From an uncultured Paracoccaceae bacterium (GTDB taxonomy: Bacteria; Pseudomonadota; Alphaproteobacteria; Rhodobacterales; Rhodobacteraceae), in NCBI GenBank assembly GCA_951812305.1, contig CATOSB010000001.1, forward strand, positions 248,001 through 312,000: a stretch of 64,000 nt of DNA, in the 5' to 3' direction. This document shows, piece by piece, positions 26,405 through 38,900 of this stretch (within the stretch, counting starts at the first letter, position 1; the number at the start of each line of letters is the position of its first letter). The position numbers and the translations under genes are program-made. The notes under the pieces are model-generated. The model did no database searches and had not been told where the DNA came from. It saw only the letters and a program-made list of their open reading frames with translations.

Positions 26405-28004
26405 GTAACTCCCAAGCACCCCCCACGTTTGAGTGTTATTGTCAGTTTTATGGTGAGTCGAATTTGCCATTTTGCGCGTGTTTTTTTCTTTCTTGTCTGA
26501 ATTCTGTGGCGCCGGGTTGATTTCTCTGAATCAGTGGTGGGATGGATCAGGTTGCCGCCCTTGAACAACTTCTCGCCACGGCTCTGCGTCGGATCGCTGA
26601 GCTTGAAGCTGCGTTGGCGAGCATGGCGGAAGAGATCACGGACCTGCGCCGACAGTTGGCCAAGAACAGCAGCAATAGCAGCAAGCCCCCTTCAAGTGAT
26701 GGCCTGAAGAAGCCAGCCCCGCGCAGCCTGCGTGGCAAATCCGGAAAGAAAAGTGGCGGCCAAGTTGGCCACCGGGGCGACACCCTGCGCCAGACGTCAA
26801 CACCCGACTTTGTCGAACGGCATGAGGCGACGCATTGCAGCGCCTGTCAGAGCGCCCTGACGGCGGAGATGGTGAAAGGGATCGAGAAGCGTCAGGTGTT
26901 CGACTTGCCTGCGCCACGCCTGGAGGTCACCGAGCATCAGGCGGCGGTTTATTGTTGCGACCATTGTCGAGCCACGACGACGGCTGGCTTTCCCGATGGC
27001 GTGGCCGCGCATGTGCAATATGGCACGCGCATGCGGGCAGTGGCGGTCTATTGCAATGTTCAGCAGCTGATACCCGAGGATCGGGTCTGCCAGCTTATGC
27101 GCGACCTGTTTGGGGCCACCAGCTTGTGCGCGGCCAGCGTGACCAACTGGACGCGCGGCGCGGCAAATAAGATGGGTGTCGTGGTTGAACACATTCTCGC
27201 CCGGCTTGCCGAAGGCGGCGTTCGGCATCTGGACGAGACCGGACTTCGTGTTGCCGGCAAGCTGCACTGGCTGCACACGATCTGCGATACCGCCTTCACC
27301 CATTACCGCATCAGCGCCAAACGCGGTGCTGTTCCAACCTTCCTGACCGGCGGGACGATCATTCATGATCACTGGAAACCCTACTACGCCCATATGAGCG
27401 GAGTGGACGCCCACGCCCTCTGCGGGGCGCATCACTTGCGCGAACTCAAGGCCATCGAAGAGATCGAAAAAGAGCCTTGGGCGACGGAGATGAGCGCAGT
27501 GCTTCATAGCGCCAATCAGCTCAGATGCGCGGCTCAGGATCAAGGCGAGACCGAACTCCCGGAACTGGTTCGCCAGGGTATCGTCACCAGATACATGGCG
27601 ATCCTCGCCAAGGGGCTCGCCTTCCACGAACGCCGGCCCCCGCTGGCCAAAAGCCCCGGCACCCGCGGCCGAAAAGCCAGGCGGCCAGGCCACAACCTGC
27701 TCCTCCGCCTGCGTGACTACCGCGATGACGTTTTGCGATTCATCGCCGACTTCGCGGTCCCATTCACAAACAATCAGGCCGAACAGGACCTGCGCATGAT
27801 GAAGCTGCGCATGAAAATCTCGGGCACCTTCCGCACCCTCGAGGGCGCGCGGGTCTTCGCCGACATCAGGTCCGTCATCTCGACGGCCAGAAAACACCGG
27901 TTCAACATCCTGGAAATCCTGACCCTGTCACCACCTCAGATCATCGCACGGCTCTGACGGAACAAAACCCCGCAACCCTATCGGACAGGGTGCTTGGGAG
28001 TTAC
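26405..28004. mobile_element. IS66-family (ISBst12 group) element, complete
   Basis: 1600 bp, ends GTAACTCCCAAGCACCC and GGGTGCTTGGGAGTTAC, flanked by a perfect 8-bp duplication CCTCTATC at 26397-26404 and 28005-28012, the size usual for IS66. It has a single transposase gene and no tnpA/tnpB helper genes. Confidence 0.97.
26542..27957 (+). CDS. IS66-family transposase (TnpC-like)
   Basis: 471-residue transposase. An N-terminal coiled coil (VAALEQLLATALRRIAELEAAL) and leucine-rich segment lead to the family's LAKNSSNSSKPPSSDGLKK motif, then a Cys4 zinc-finger-like pair (CSACQSAL, CCDHC). The catalytic part shows VRHLDETGLRV, HDHWKPYYAHM and TNNQAEQDLRMMKLRMKISG. It ends with a short IIARL tail like the partial copy at 1-930. 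No internal damage; probably active. Confidence 0.95.
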   Translation: MDQVAALEQLLATALRRIAELEAALASMAEEITDLRRQLAKNSSNSSKPPSSDGLKKPAPRSLRGKSGKKSGGQVGHRGDTLRQTSTPDFVERHEATHCSACQSALTAEMVKGIEKRQVFDLPAPRLEVTEHQAAVYCCDHCRATTTAGFPDGVAAHVQYGTRMRAVAVYCNVQQLIPEDRVCQLMRDLFGATSLCAASVTNWTRGAANKMGVVVEHILARLAEGGVRHLDETGLRVAGKLHWLHTICDTAFTHYRISAKRGAVPTFLTGGTIIHDHWKPYYAHMSGVDAHALCGAHHLRELKAIEEIEKEPWATEMSAVLHSANQLRCAAQDQGETELPELVRQGIVTRYMAILAKGLAFHERRPPLAKSPGTRGRKARRPGHNLLLRLRDYRDDVLRFIADFAVPFTNNQAEQDLRMMKLRMKISGTFRTLEGARVFADIRSVISTARKHRFNILEILTLSPPQIIARL

Positions 28005-28092
28005 CCTCTATCCTCGAATAAAGCTCTGAAAAACAATCGCTTCCCGCCAAAACAACCTCCAATATCAATAGTGGAGACTCCTTGAATCACAC

Positions 28093-28214
28093 CAGGGCAA
28101 TCGCGCTTAAAGTTTGACAGCTGTCTAATGTAGGCATCTCGAAACTCCATCCGTTGATGAAACCTCAAGAATCCAATCAAAGCCAGCTGTCAAACTTTAA
28201 GCGCGATTGCCCTG
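28093..28214. repeat. 122-bp element with 31-bp perfect inverted repeats
   Basis: The arm at 28093-28123 starts CAGGGCAATCGCGCTTAAAG and its exact reverse complement is at 28184-28214; the 60-bp centre is AT-rich and non-coding. The CAGGGCAA tip resembles the ISAs1 end CAGGGCAAACGCATGAA at 54586, so it could be an ISAs1-type miniature element. No clear target duplication. As a hairpin it could also form a strong RNA structure. The rest of 28051-28336 shows only this and the leader of the next gene. Confidence 0.7.
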
Positions 28215-28336
28215 CCATCAACCTGCCATCAACCTTACCCGCGCTTGAAATCTGTGGTAAACAGGGCAGGAGGTAATTACGCAAGACGACACCGCCGGAC
28301 TTTCAAGAAGACGGTATAGCACAGTGGAGACTCTCA

Positions 28337-28849
28337 ATGGTAAGTTTCGAAAACACTCAGCTTCCAGATAATGCATCCGCACAGAGCGGGATTATCGGGC
28401 TGGCGACAATCGGAAATTTGATCATCGCACATTGGGCGGTGTATTGGGTGATGAACGGACTAGACAAGTTTCTGAACCGCACGGACCTGGGCCTGTTCAC
28501 TTGGCACGGCAAGGACCGCACCGAACAATTCACGGGTTACCTAGAGAACACCGGCATGCCTTTGGGCGGGCTGGATGGATTGCTCTATGTGACGGGCGTC
28601 ATCGAGGTCTTGGTCGCAATTCCCTTGGTTATGACGCTCTATGCGGTTGCCAAGGGGGCCAAAGTAAAGCGCCAAACCTTCGAGCTGGGCTTCTTTTTCG
28701 GCTTAGCAATATTCGTCGGGTTCTCGTTCTTTGATGTGATCTTCGGGGATCGGGCCGAGCTATGGGAGCATGGAACGTTCATGATCGGTCTGCTCTTGTG
28801 CTACAAGCTGGCAAAGGATGAGTTCGAATTGAACAAGCGCTTCGATTGA
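28337..28849 (+). CDS. Integral membrane protein, possibly DoxX-like
   Basis: 170-residue inner-membrane protein with four predicted helices: about 22-40 (IGNLIIAHWAVYWVMNGLD), 80-103 (YVTGVIEVLVAIPLVMTLYAV), 115-135 (FELGFFFGLAIFVGFSFFDVIFG) and 143-157 (GTFMIGLLLCYKL). The four-helix plan with a loop of FLNRTDLGLF type recalls DoxX proteins, but I cannot confirm the family. A GGAGA site lies 8 bases before the ATG. It is the only non-transposon gene between 21.7 and 29.9 kb, so it is probably carried with an element. Confidence 0.5.
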   Translation: MVSFENTQLPDNASAQSGIIGLATIGNLIIAHWAVYWVMNGLDKFLNRTDLGLFTWHGKDRTEQFTGYLENTGMPLGGLDGLLYVTGVIEVLVAIPLVMTLYAVAKGAKVKRQTFELGFFFGLAIFVGFSFFDVIFGDRAELWEHGTFMIGLLLCYKLAKDEFELNKRFD

Positions 28850-28859
28850 TCATGCAACA

Positions 28860-29790
28860 TTGTGGCGGCGGGGGCCTTACCACCCTTCAAAATACAGATC
28901 TGATTTGACGGATCATCTTGCTCGGCTTTCTGCGACGGGGGATCCGCTTGAGGCTTTGGAGCGACACGTTGATTTCGAAGTGTTTCGCCCGGTTCTGATT
29001 GAAGCGCTGAGATACGGAGAGCGACCCAAGGGTGGTCGCCCCCCTTACGATCCTGTGGTGATGTTCAAGGTGCTTGTGCTGGCCTCGATGCACAATCTGA
29101 GCGACGAGCGCATGGAGTTTCTGATCCGCGATCGCTTCAGCTGGCTGCGATTTCTGGGGTTTCAAATCGGGGAACCTACCCCGGACCAAAAGACGATCTG
29201 GCTTTTCAGAGAGAAGCTGACACAGGCGGGCGCGTTCAAGGCGCTTTTAGGTGCGTTTGAAGATCAGCTTCGCGAGCGGGGATATAAGCCGACTGGCGGC
29301 CAGATTGTGGATGCGACCCTGGTCTCAGCACCGCGCCAACGAATGACGAAAGAAGAAAAGGAGCGCGCTAAAGCGGGCGAGGCTGCGTCCGACATCTGGC
29401 CCGATGATCCGGCCAAGGCAGCGCAGAAAGACACGGATGCACGTTGGACGGTCAAGTATTCAAAGGTCAAAACCACCAAGGAGGGCGAGAAGGACGCGGG
29501 CCTTGTCGATATCTCGGTCCCACATTTTGGCTATAAGAACCACGTGTCCATCGACCGCAAATGGCGCTTCATCCGGGGCGAAACTGGCACGAATGCCGCA
29601 CGCTAAGACGGGCATGAACTGTCCTGTGTTTTGGATGAGACAAACAGCTCAAAGTCCGTTTGGGCCGATACTGGATATCGGTCGTCCAGGAACGAAGACT
29701 GGCTCAAAGCACAGGGGTACCGTTCACACATTCACCGCAAAGAAACCGCGCGGAAAACCCATGGCCAAACACATCCGCCGAGGTGCCTCA
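28860..29790 (+). pseudogene. IS5-family transposase, nonsense and frameshift mutated
   Basis: The first 248 codons read as a good IS5-group transposase (YDPVVMFKVLVLASMHNLSDERMEFLIRDR; GGQIVDATLVSAPRQR; HFGYKNHVSIDRKWRFIRG). A TAA at 29604-29606 interrupts it; the same frame then continues DGHELSCVLDETNSSKSVWADTGYRSSRNEDWLKAQGYRSHIHRK to about 29740, where a frameshift follows (KPRGKPMAKHIRRG in the next frame). The expected C-terminus with the catalytic Glu is missing after about 29790. The start (TTG 28860) is uncertain. From 29790 to 29983 I see no gene. Confidence 0.8.
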
Positions 29791-29983
29791 AATGCCCCAA
29801 CTCATGACCTCCATGCCCGCAATGCGGGTGAGACCGAGCGAAACTCGCTTCATTTAGAAGAGCCTTGCAAAACCGGGGGTACCCACACAGAACCCCAAAA
29901 GGGTGATCTGATGACTGACGATCAAACATGGCCCGGAGTTCTGATACGGGCGAGCCGTGGCGACACGGGCCGGTAGATGAGCA

Positions 29984-32900
29984 ATGACAAGATGTCTGAT
30001 GCACCTTTTTATACTGGTTTTGGTAGGCCTTGTGCCTTCGCAGGCTTTTGCTGGGCTTGAGATTTGTAACAAAGCGCGCGTGAATAAAGTGTGGACCGCC
30101 ATCGGCTACAACACGCCCGAAGGATGGATTTCCGAAGGATGGTGGAGTATTCTATACGGTGAGTGCGTACGCATTATAAGCATAGACTTAGATAAGTCAC
30201 ACTATTATTACCGGGCGGTATTATTACCGGATGATTACTGGGCATTTCCCGACGGGCTGGTTTGGGAAGACGAGCGTTACATGTTCTGCACCAGCGACCT
30301 CGAAGACCACGCTCCATTTACCATTGTGGGTAAGGAGAACTGCGAGGCCCGGCACTACAACCGGCGGGCCTTCAACAGAATCTCGTTGGACGACGGCACC
30401 ACAGAGTTGAAGATCACACTCACCCGCGAGACCGCCACCATCCGCGATGACGACGATGCGCCGGCCGGCATCGCGCTGAGCGTTGCACCGACAACCCTGG
30501 CCGAGGGGGTCGGGGAGACCGACATCACGGTGACGGCGACGGTTTCAGGCGGCACCCGCTTCGCCACCGATCAGACCGTGACCGTCAGCGTTGCCGGCGA
30601 CAGCGCTACGGAGACAGCGGATTTCGCCGCCGTGGCGGATTTCGACATCGCCATCCCGGCCGGCGCGGCCAGCGCCAGCCGCACCTTCGCGCTGACCCCG
30701 GTCGACGACACGCTCAACGAGGCCGACGAGACGGTCTCGGTCTCCGGCAGCGCCGCCAGCGGCGCGGCCGTCACCAGTACCAGTCTCACCATCCGCGATG
30801 ACGACGATGCGCCGGCCGGCATCGCGCTGAGCGTTGCACCGACAACCCTGGCCGAGGGGGTCGGGGAGACCGACATCACGGTGACGGCGACGGTTTCAGG
30901 CGGCACCCGCTTCGCCACCGATCAGACCGTGACCGTCAGCGTTGCCGGCGACAGCGCTACGGAGACAGCGGATTTCGCCGCCGTGGCGGATTTCGACATC
31001 GCCATCCCGGCCGGCGCGGCCAGCGCCAGCCGCACCTTCGCGCTGACCCCGGTCGACGACACGCTCAACGAGGCCGACGAGACGGTCTCGGTCTCCGGCA
31101 GCGCCGCCAGCGGCGCGGCCGTCACCAGTACCAGTCTCACCATCCGCGATGACGACGATGCGCCGGCCGGCATCGCGCTGAGCGTTGCACCGACAACCCT
31201 GGCCGAGGGGGTCGGGGAGACCGACATCACGGTGACGGCGACGGTTTCAGGCGGCACCCGCTTCGCCACCGATCAGACCGTGACCGTCAGCGTTGCCGGC
31301 GACAGCGCTACGGAGACAGCGGATTTCGCCGCCGTGGCGGATTTCGACATCGCCATCCCGGCCGGCGCGGCCAGCGCCAGCCGCACCTTCGCGCTGACCC
31401 CGGTCGACGACACGCTCAACGAGGCCGACGAGACGGTCTCGGTCTCCGGCAGCGCCGCCAGCGGCGCGGCCGTCACCAGTACCAGTCTCACCATCCGCGA
31501 TGACGACGATGCGCCGGCCGGCATCGCGCTGAGCGTTGCACCGACAACCCTGGCCGAGGGGGTCGGGGAGACCGACATCACGGTGACGGCGACGGTTTCA
31601 GGCGGCACCCGCTTCGCCACCGATCAGACCGTGACCGTCAGCGTTGCCGGCGACAGCGCTACGGAGACAGCGGATTTCGCCGCCGTGGCGGATTTCGACA
31701 TCGCCATCCCGGCCGGCGCGGCCAGCGCCAGCCGCACCTTCGCGCTGACCCCGGTCGACGACACGCTCAACGAGGCCGACGAGACGGTCTCGGTCTCCGG
31801 CAGCGCCGCCAGCGGCGCGGCCGTCACCAGTACCAGTCTCACCATCCGCGATGACGACGATGCGCCGGCCGGCATCGCGCTGAGCGTTGCACCGACAACC
31901 CTGGCCGAGGGGGTCGGGGAGACCGACATCACGGTGACGGCGACGGTTTCAGGCGGCACCCGCTTCGCCACCGATCAGACCGTGACCGTCAGCGTTGCCG
32001 GCGACAGCGCTACGGAGACAGCGGATTTCGCCGCCGTGGCGGATTTCGACATCGCCATCCCGGCCGGCGCGGCCAGCGCCAGCCGCACCTTCGCGCTGAC
32101 CCCGGTCGACGACACGCTCAACGAGGCCGACGAGACGGTCTCGGTCTCCGGCAGCGCCGCCAGCGGCGCGGCCGTCACCAGTACCAGTCTCACCATCCGC
32201 GATGACGACGATGCGCCGGCCGGCATCGCGCTGAGCGTTGCACCGACAACCCTGGCCGAGGGGGTCGGGGAGACCGACATCACGGTGACGGCGACGGTTT
32301 CAGGCGGCACCCGCTTCGCCACCGATCAGACCGTGACCGTCAGCGTTGCCGGCGACAGCGCTACGGAGACAGCGGATTTCGCCGCCGTGGCGGATTTCGA
32401 CATCGCCATCCCGGCCGGCGCGGCCAGCGCCAGCCGCACCTTCGCGCTGACCCCGGTCGACGACACGCTCAACGAGGCCGACGAGACGGTCTCGGTCTCC
32501 GGCAGCGCCGCCAGCGGCGCGGCCGTCACCAGTACCAGTCTCACCATCCGCGATGACGACGATGCGCCGGCCGGCATCGCGCTGAGCGTTGCACCGACAA
32601 CCCTGGCCGAGGGGGTCGGGGAGACCGACATCACGGTGACGGCGACGGTTTCAGGCGGCACCCGCTTCGCCACCGATCAGACCGTGACCGTCAGCGTTGC
32701 CGGCGACAGCGCTACGGAGACAGCGGATTTCGCCGCCGTGGCGGATTTCGACATCGCCATCCCGGCCGGCGCGGCCAGCGCCAGCCGCACCTTCGCGCTG
32801 ACCCCGGTCGACGACACGCTCAACGAGGCCGACGAGACGGTCTCGGTCTCCGGCAGCGCCGCCAGCGGCGCGGCCGTCACCAGTACCAGTCTCACCATCC

Positions 32901-35900
32901 GCGATGACGACGATGCGCCGGCCGGCATCGCGCTGAGCGTTGCACCGACAACCCTGGCCGAGGGGGTCGGGGAGACCGACATCACGGTGACGGCGACGGT
33001 TTCAGGCGGCACCCGCTTCGCCACCGATCAGACCGTGACCGTCAGCGTTGCCGGCGACAGCGCTACGGAGACAGCGGATTTCGCCGCCGTGGCGGATTTC
33101 GACATCGCCATCCCGGCCGGCGCGGCCAGCGCCAGCCGCACCTTCGCGCTGACCCCGGTCGACGACACGCTCAACGAGGCCGACGAGACGGTCTCGGTCT
33201 CCGGCAGCGCCGCCAGCGGCGCGGCCGTCACCAGTACCAGTCTCACCATCCGCGATGACGACGATGCGCCGGCCGGCATCGCGCTGAGCGTTGCACCGAC
33301 AACCCTGGCCGAGGGGGTCGGGGAGACCGACATCACGGTGACGGCGACGGTTTCAGGCGGCACCCGCTTCGCCACCGATCAGACCGTGACCGTCAGCGTT
33401 GCCGGCGACAGCGCTACGGAGACAGCGGATTTCGCCGCCGTGGCGGATTTCGACATCGCCATCCCGGCCGGCGCGGCCAGCGCCAGCCGCACCTTCGCGC
33501 TGACCCCGGTCGACGACACGCTCAACGAGGCCGACGAGACGGTCTCGGTCTCCGGCAGCGCCGCCAGCGGCGCGGCCGTCACCAGTACCAGTCTCACCAT
33601 CCGCGATGACGACGATGCGCCGGCCGGCATCGCGCTGAGCGTTGCACCGACAACCCTGGCCGAGGGGGTCGGGGAGACCGACATCACGGTGACGGCGACG
33701 GTTTCAGGCGGCACCCGCTTCGCCACCGATCAGACCGTGACCGTCAGCGTTGCCGGCGACAGCGCTACGGAGACAGCGGATTTCGCCGCCGTGGCGGATT
33801 TCGACATCGCCATCCCGGCCGGCGCGGCCAGCGCCAGCCGCACCTTCGCGCTGACCCCGGTCGACGACACGCTCAACGAGGCCGACGAGACGGTCTCGGT
33901 CTCCGGCAGCGCCGCCAGCGGCGCGGCCGTCACCAGTACCAGTCTCACCATCCGCGATGACGACGATGCGCCGGCCGGCATCGCGCTGAGCGTTGCACCG
34001 ACAACCCTGGCCGAGGGGGTCGGGGAGACCGACATCACGGTGACGGCGACGGTTTCAGGCGGCACCCGCTTCGCCACCGATCAGACCGTGACCGTCAGCG
34101 TTGCCGGCGACAGCGCTACGGAGACAGCGGATTTCGCCGCCGTGGCGGATTTCGACATCGCCATCCCGGCCGGCGCGGCCAGCGCCAGCCGCACCTTCGC
34201 GCTGACCCCGGTCGACGACACGCTCAACGAGGCCGACGAGACGGTCTCGGTCTCCGGCAGCGCCGCCAGCGGCGCGGCCGTCACCAGTACCAGTCTCACC
34301 ATCCGCGATGACGACGATGCGCCGGCCGGCATCGCGCTGAGCGTTGCACCGACAACCCTGGCCGAGGGGGTCGGGGAGACCGACATCACGGTGACGGCGA
34401 CGGTTTCAGGCGGCACCCGCTTCGCCACCGATCAGACCGTGACCGTCAGCGTTGCCGGCGACAGCGCTACGGAGACAGCGGATTTCGCCGCCGTGGCGGA
34501 TTTCGACATCGCCATCCCGGCCGGCGCGGCCAGCGCCAGCCGCACCTTCGCGCTGACCCCGGTCGACGACACGCTCAACGAGGCCGACGAGACGGTCTCG
34601 GTCTCCGGCAGCGCCGCCAGCGGCGCGGCCGTCACCAGTACCAGTCTCACCATCCGCGATGACGACGATGCGCCGGCCGGCATCGCGCTGAGCGTTGCAC
34701 CGACAACCCTGGCCGAGGGGGTCGGGGAGACCGACATCACGGTGACGGCGACGGTTTCAGGCGGCACCCGCTTCGCCACCGATCAGACCGTGACCGTCAG
34801 CGTTGCCGGCGACAGCGCTACGGAGACAGCGGATTTCGCCGCCGTGGCGGATTTCGACATCGCCATCCCGGCCGGCGCGGCCAGCGCCAGCCGCACCTTC
34901 GCGCTGACCCCGGTCGACGACACGCTCAACGAGGCCGACGAGACGGTCTCGGTCTCCGGCAGCGCCGCCAGCGGCGCGGCCGTCACCAGTACCAGTCTCA
35001 CCATCCGCGATGACGACGATGCGCCGGCCGGCATCGCGCTGAGCGTTGCACCGACAACCCTGGCCGAGGGGGTCGGGGAGACCGACATCACGGTGACGGC
35101 GACGGTTTCAGGCGGCACCCGCTTCGCCACCGATCAGACCGTGACCGTCAGCGTTGCCGGCGACAGCGCTACGGAGACAGCGGATTTCGCCGCCGTGGCG
35201 GATTTCGACATCGCCATCCCGGCCGGCGCGGCCAGCGCCAGCCGCACCTTCGCGCTGACCCCGGTCGACGACACGCTCAACGAGGCCGACGAGACGGTCT
35301 CGGTCTCCGGCAGCGCCGCCAGCGGCGCGGCCGTCACCAGTACCAGTCTCACCATCCGCGATGACGACGATGCGCCGGCCGGCATCGCGCTGAGCGTTGC
35401 ACCGACAACCCTGGCCGAGGGGGTCGGGGAGACCGACATCACGGTGACGGCGACGGTTTCAGGCGGCACCCGCTTCGCCACCGATCAGACCGTGACCGTC
35501 AGCGTTGCCGGCGACAGCGCTACGGAGACAGCGGATTTCGCCGCCGTGGCGGATTTCGACATCGCCATCCCGGCCGGCGCGGCCAGCGCCAGCCGCACCT
35601 TCGCGCTGACCCCGGTCGACGACACGCTCAACGAGGCCGACGAGACGGTCTCGGTCTCCGGCAGCGCCGCCAGCGGCGCGGCCGTCACCAGTACCAGTCT
35701 CACCATCCGCGATGACGACGATGCGCCGGCCGGCATCGCGCTGAGCGTTGCACCGACAACCCTGGCCGAGGGGGTCGGGGAGACCGACATCACGGTGACG
35801 GCGACGGTTTCAGGCGGCACCCGCTTCGCCACCGATCAGACCGTGACCGTCAGCGTTGCCGGCGACAGCGCTACGGAGACAGCGGATTTCGCCGCCGTGG

Positions 35901-38900
35901 CGGATTTCGACATCGCCATCCCGGCCGGCGCGGCCAGCGCCAGCCGCACCTTCGCGCTGACCCCGGTCGACGACACGCTCAACGAGGCCGACGAGACGGT
36001 CTCGGTCTCCGGCAGCGCCGCCAGCGGCGCGGCCGTCACCAGTACCAGTCTCACCATCCGCGATGACGACGATGCGCCGGCCGGCATCGCGCTGAGCGTT
36101 GCACCGACAACCCTGGCCGAGGGGGTCGGGGAGACCGACATCACGGTGACGGCGACGGTTTCAGGCGGCACCCGCTTCGCCACCGATCAGACCGTGACCG
36201 TCAGCGTTGCCGGCGACAGCGCTACGGAGACAGCGGATTTCGCCGCCGTGGCGGATTTCGACATCGCCATCCCGGCCGGCGCGGCCAGCGCCAGCCGCAC
36301 CTTCGCGCTGACCCCGGTCGACGACACGCTCAACGAGGCCGACGAGACGGTCTCGGTCTCCGGCAGCGCCGCCAGCGGCGCGGCCGTCACCAGTACCAGT
36401 CTCACCATCCGCGATGACGACGATGCGCCGGCCGGCATCGCGCTGAGCGTTGCACCGACAACCCTGGCCGAGGGGGTCGGGGAGACCGACATCACGGTGA
36501 CGGCGACGGTTTCAGGCGGCACCCGCTTCGCCACCGATCAGACCGTGACCGTCAGCGTTGCCGGCGACAGCGCTACGGAGACAGCGGATTTCGCCGCCGT
36601 GGCGGATTTCGACATCGCCATCCCGGCCGGCGCGGCCAGCGCCAGCCGCACCTTCGCGCTGACCCCGGTCGACGACACGCTCAACGAGGCCGACGAGACG
36701 GTCTCGGTCTCCGGCAGCGCCGCCAGCGGCGCGGCCGTCACCAGTACCAGTCTCACCATCCGCGATGACGACGATGCGCCGGCCGGCATCGCGCTGAGCG
36801 TTGCACCGACAACCCTGGCCGAGGGGGTCGGGGAGACCGACATCACGGTGACGGCGACGGTTTCAGGCGGCACCCGCTTCGCCACCGATCAGACCGTGAC
36901 CGTCAGCGTTGCCGGCGACAGCGCTACGGAGACAGCGGATTTCGCCGCCGTGGCGGATTTCGACATCGCCATCCCGGCCGGCGCGGCCAGCGCCAGCCGC
37001 ACCTTCGCGCTGACCCCGGTCGACGACACGCTCAACGAGGCCGACGAGACGGTCTCGGTCTCCGGCAGCGCCGCCAGCGGCGCGGCCGTCACCAGTACCA
37101 GTCTCACCATCCGCGATGACGACGATGCGCCGGCCGGCATCGCGCTGAGCGTTGCACCGACAACCCTGGCCGAGGGGGTCGGGGAGACCGACATCACGGT
37201 GACGGCGACGGTTTCAGGCGGCACCCGCTTCGCCACCGATCAGACCGTGACCGTCAGCGTTGCCGGCGACAGCGCTACGGAGACAGCGGATTTCGCCGCC
37301 GTGGCGGATTTCGACATCGCCATCCCGGCCGGCGCGGCCAGCGCCAGCCGCACCTTCGCGCTGACCCCGGTCGACGACACGCTCAACGAGGCCGACGAGA
37401 CGGTCTCGGTCTCCGGCAGCGCCGCCAGCGGCGCGGCCGTCACCAGTACCAGTCTCACCATCCGCGATGACGACGATGCGCCGGCCGGCATCGCGCTGAG
37501 CGTTGCACCGACAACCCTGGCCGAGGGGGTCGGGGAGACCGACATCACGGTGACGGCGACGGTTTCAGGCGGCACCCGCTTCGCCACCGATCAGACCGTG
37601 ACCGTCAGCGTTGCCGGCGACAGCGCTACGGAGACAGCGGATTTCGCCGCCGTGGCGGATTTCGACATCGCCATCCCGGCCGGCGCGGCCAGCGCCAGCC
37701 GCACCTTCGCGCTGACCCCGGTCGACGACACGCTCAACGAGGCCGACGAGACGGTCTCGGTCTCCGGCAGCGCCGCCAGCGGCGCGGCCGTCACCAGTAC
37801 CAGTCTCACCATCCGCGATGACGACGATGCGCCGGCCGGCATCGCGCTGAGCGTTGCACCGACAACCCTGGCCGAGGGGGTCGGGGAGACCGACATCACG
37901 GTGACGGCGACGGTTTCAGGCGGCACCCGCTTCGCCACCGATCAGACCGTGACCGTCAGCGTTGCCGGCGACAGCGCTACGGAGACAGCGGATTTCGCCG
38001 CCGTGGCGGATTTCGACATCGCCATCCCGGCCGGCGCGGCCAGCGCCAGCCGCACCTTCGCGCTGACCCCGGTCGACGACACGCTCAACGAGGCCGACGA
38101 GACGGTCTCGGTCTCCGGCAGCGCCGCCAGCGGCGCGGCCGTCACCAGTACCAGTCTCACCATCCGCGATGACGACGATGCGCCGGCCGGCATCGCGCTG
38201 AGCGTTGCACCGACAACCCTGGCCGAGGGGGTCGGGGAGACCGACATCACGGTGACGGCGACGGTTTCAGGCGGCACCCGCTTCGCCACCGATCAGACCG
38301 TGACCGTCAGCGTTGCCGGCGACAGCGCTACGGAGACAGCGGATTTCGCCGCCGTGGCGGATTTCGACATCGCCATCCCGGCCGGCGCGGCCAGCGCCAG
38401 CCGCACCTTCGCGCTGACCCCGGTCGACGACACGCTCAACGAGGCCGACGAGACGGTCTCGGTCTCCGGCAGCGCCGCCAGCGGCGCGGCCGTCACCAGT
38501 ACCAGTCTCACCATCCGCGATGACGACGATGCGCCGGCCGGCATCGCGCTGAGCGTTGCACCGACAACCCTGGCCGAGGGGGTCGGGGAGACCGACATCA
38601 CGGTGACGGCGACGGTTTCAGGCGGCACCCGCTTCGCCACCGATCAGACCGTGACCGTCAGCGTTGCCGGCGACAGCGCTACGGAGACAGCGGATTTCGC
38701 CGCCGTGGCGGATTTCGACATCGCCATCCCGGCCGGCGCGGCCAGCGCCAGCCGCACCTTCGCGCTGACCCCGGTCGACGACACGCTCAACGAGGCCGAC
38801 GAGACGGTCTCGGTCTCCGGCAGCGCCGCCAGCGGCGCGGCCGTCACCAGTACCAGTCTCACCATCCGCGATGACGACGATGCGCCGGCCGGCATCGCGC

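Larger units (their letters stand above)
25433..28050 (-). pseudogene. IS4-family transposase, split by IS66 and 3'-truncated
   Basis: The N-terminal piece is at 28005-28050 (TTG start, LAGSDCFSELYSRI, GGAGG upstream) and the rest at 26404-25433. Removing the IS66 element with one 8-bp duplication joins them in frame (SRIEADFRDRLPGYHKSRREG). IS4 DDE motifs: VLALDQSKL, VLLARDRFYG and WSIEAMFSDFKTRG (E..K motif). The 3' end is lost at VHSSK, where the IS982 scrap begins, and translation would run on into transposon 1. It is dead on both counts. Confidence 0.8.

Noticed and set aside
28860..29976. Functional IS5 transposase
   Set aside because: An in-frame TAA, a later frameshift and loss of the C-terminal catalytic region show that it is dead.
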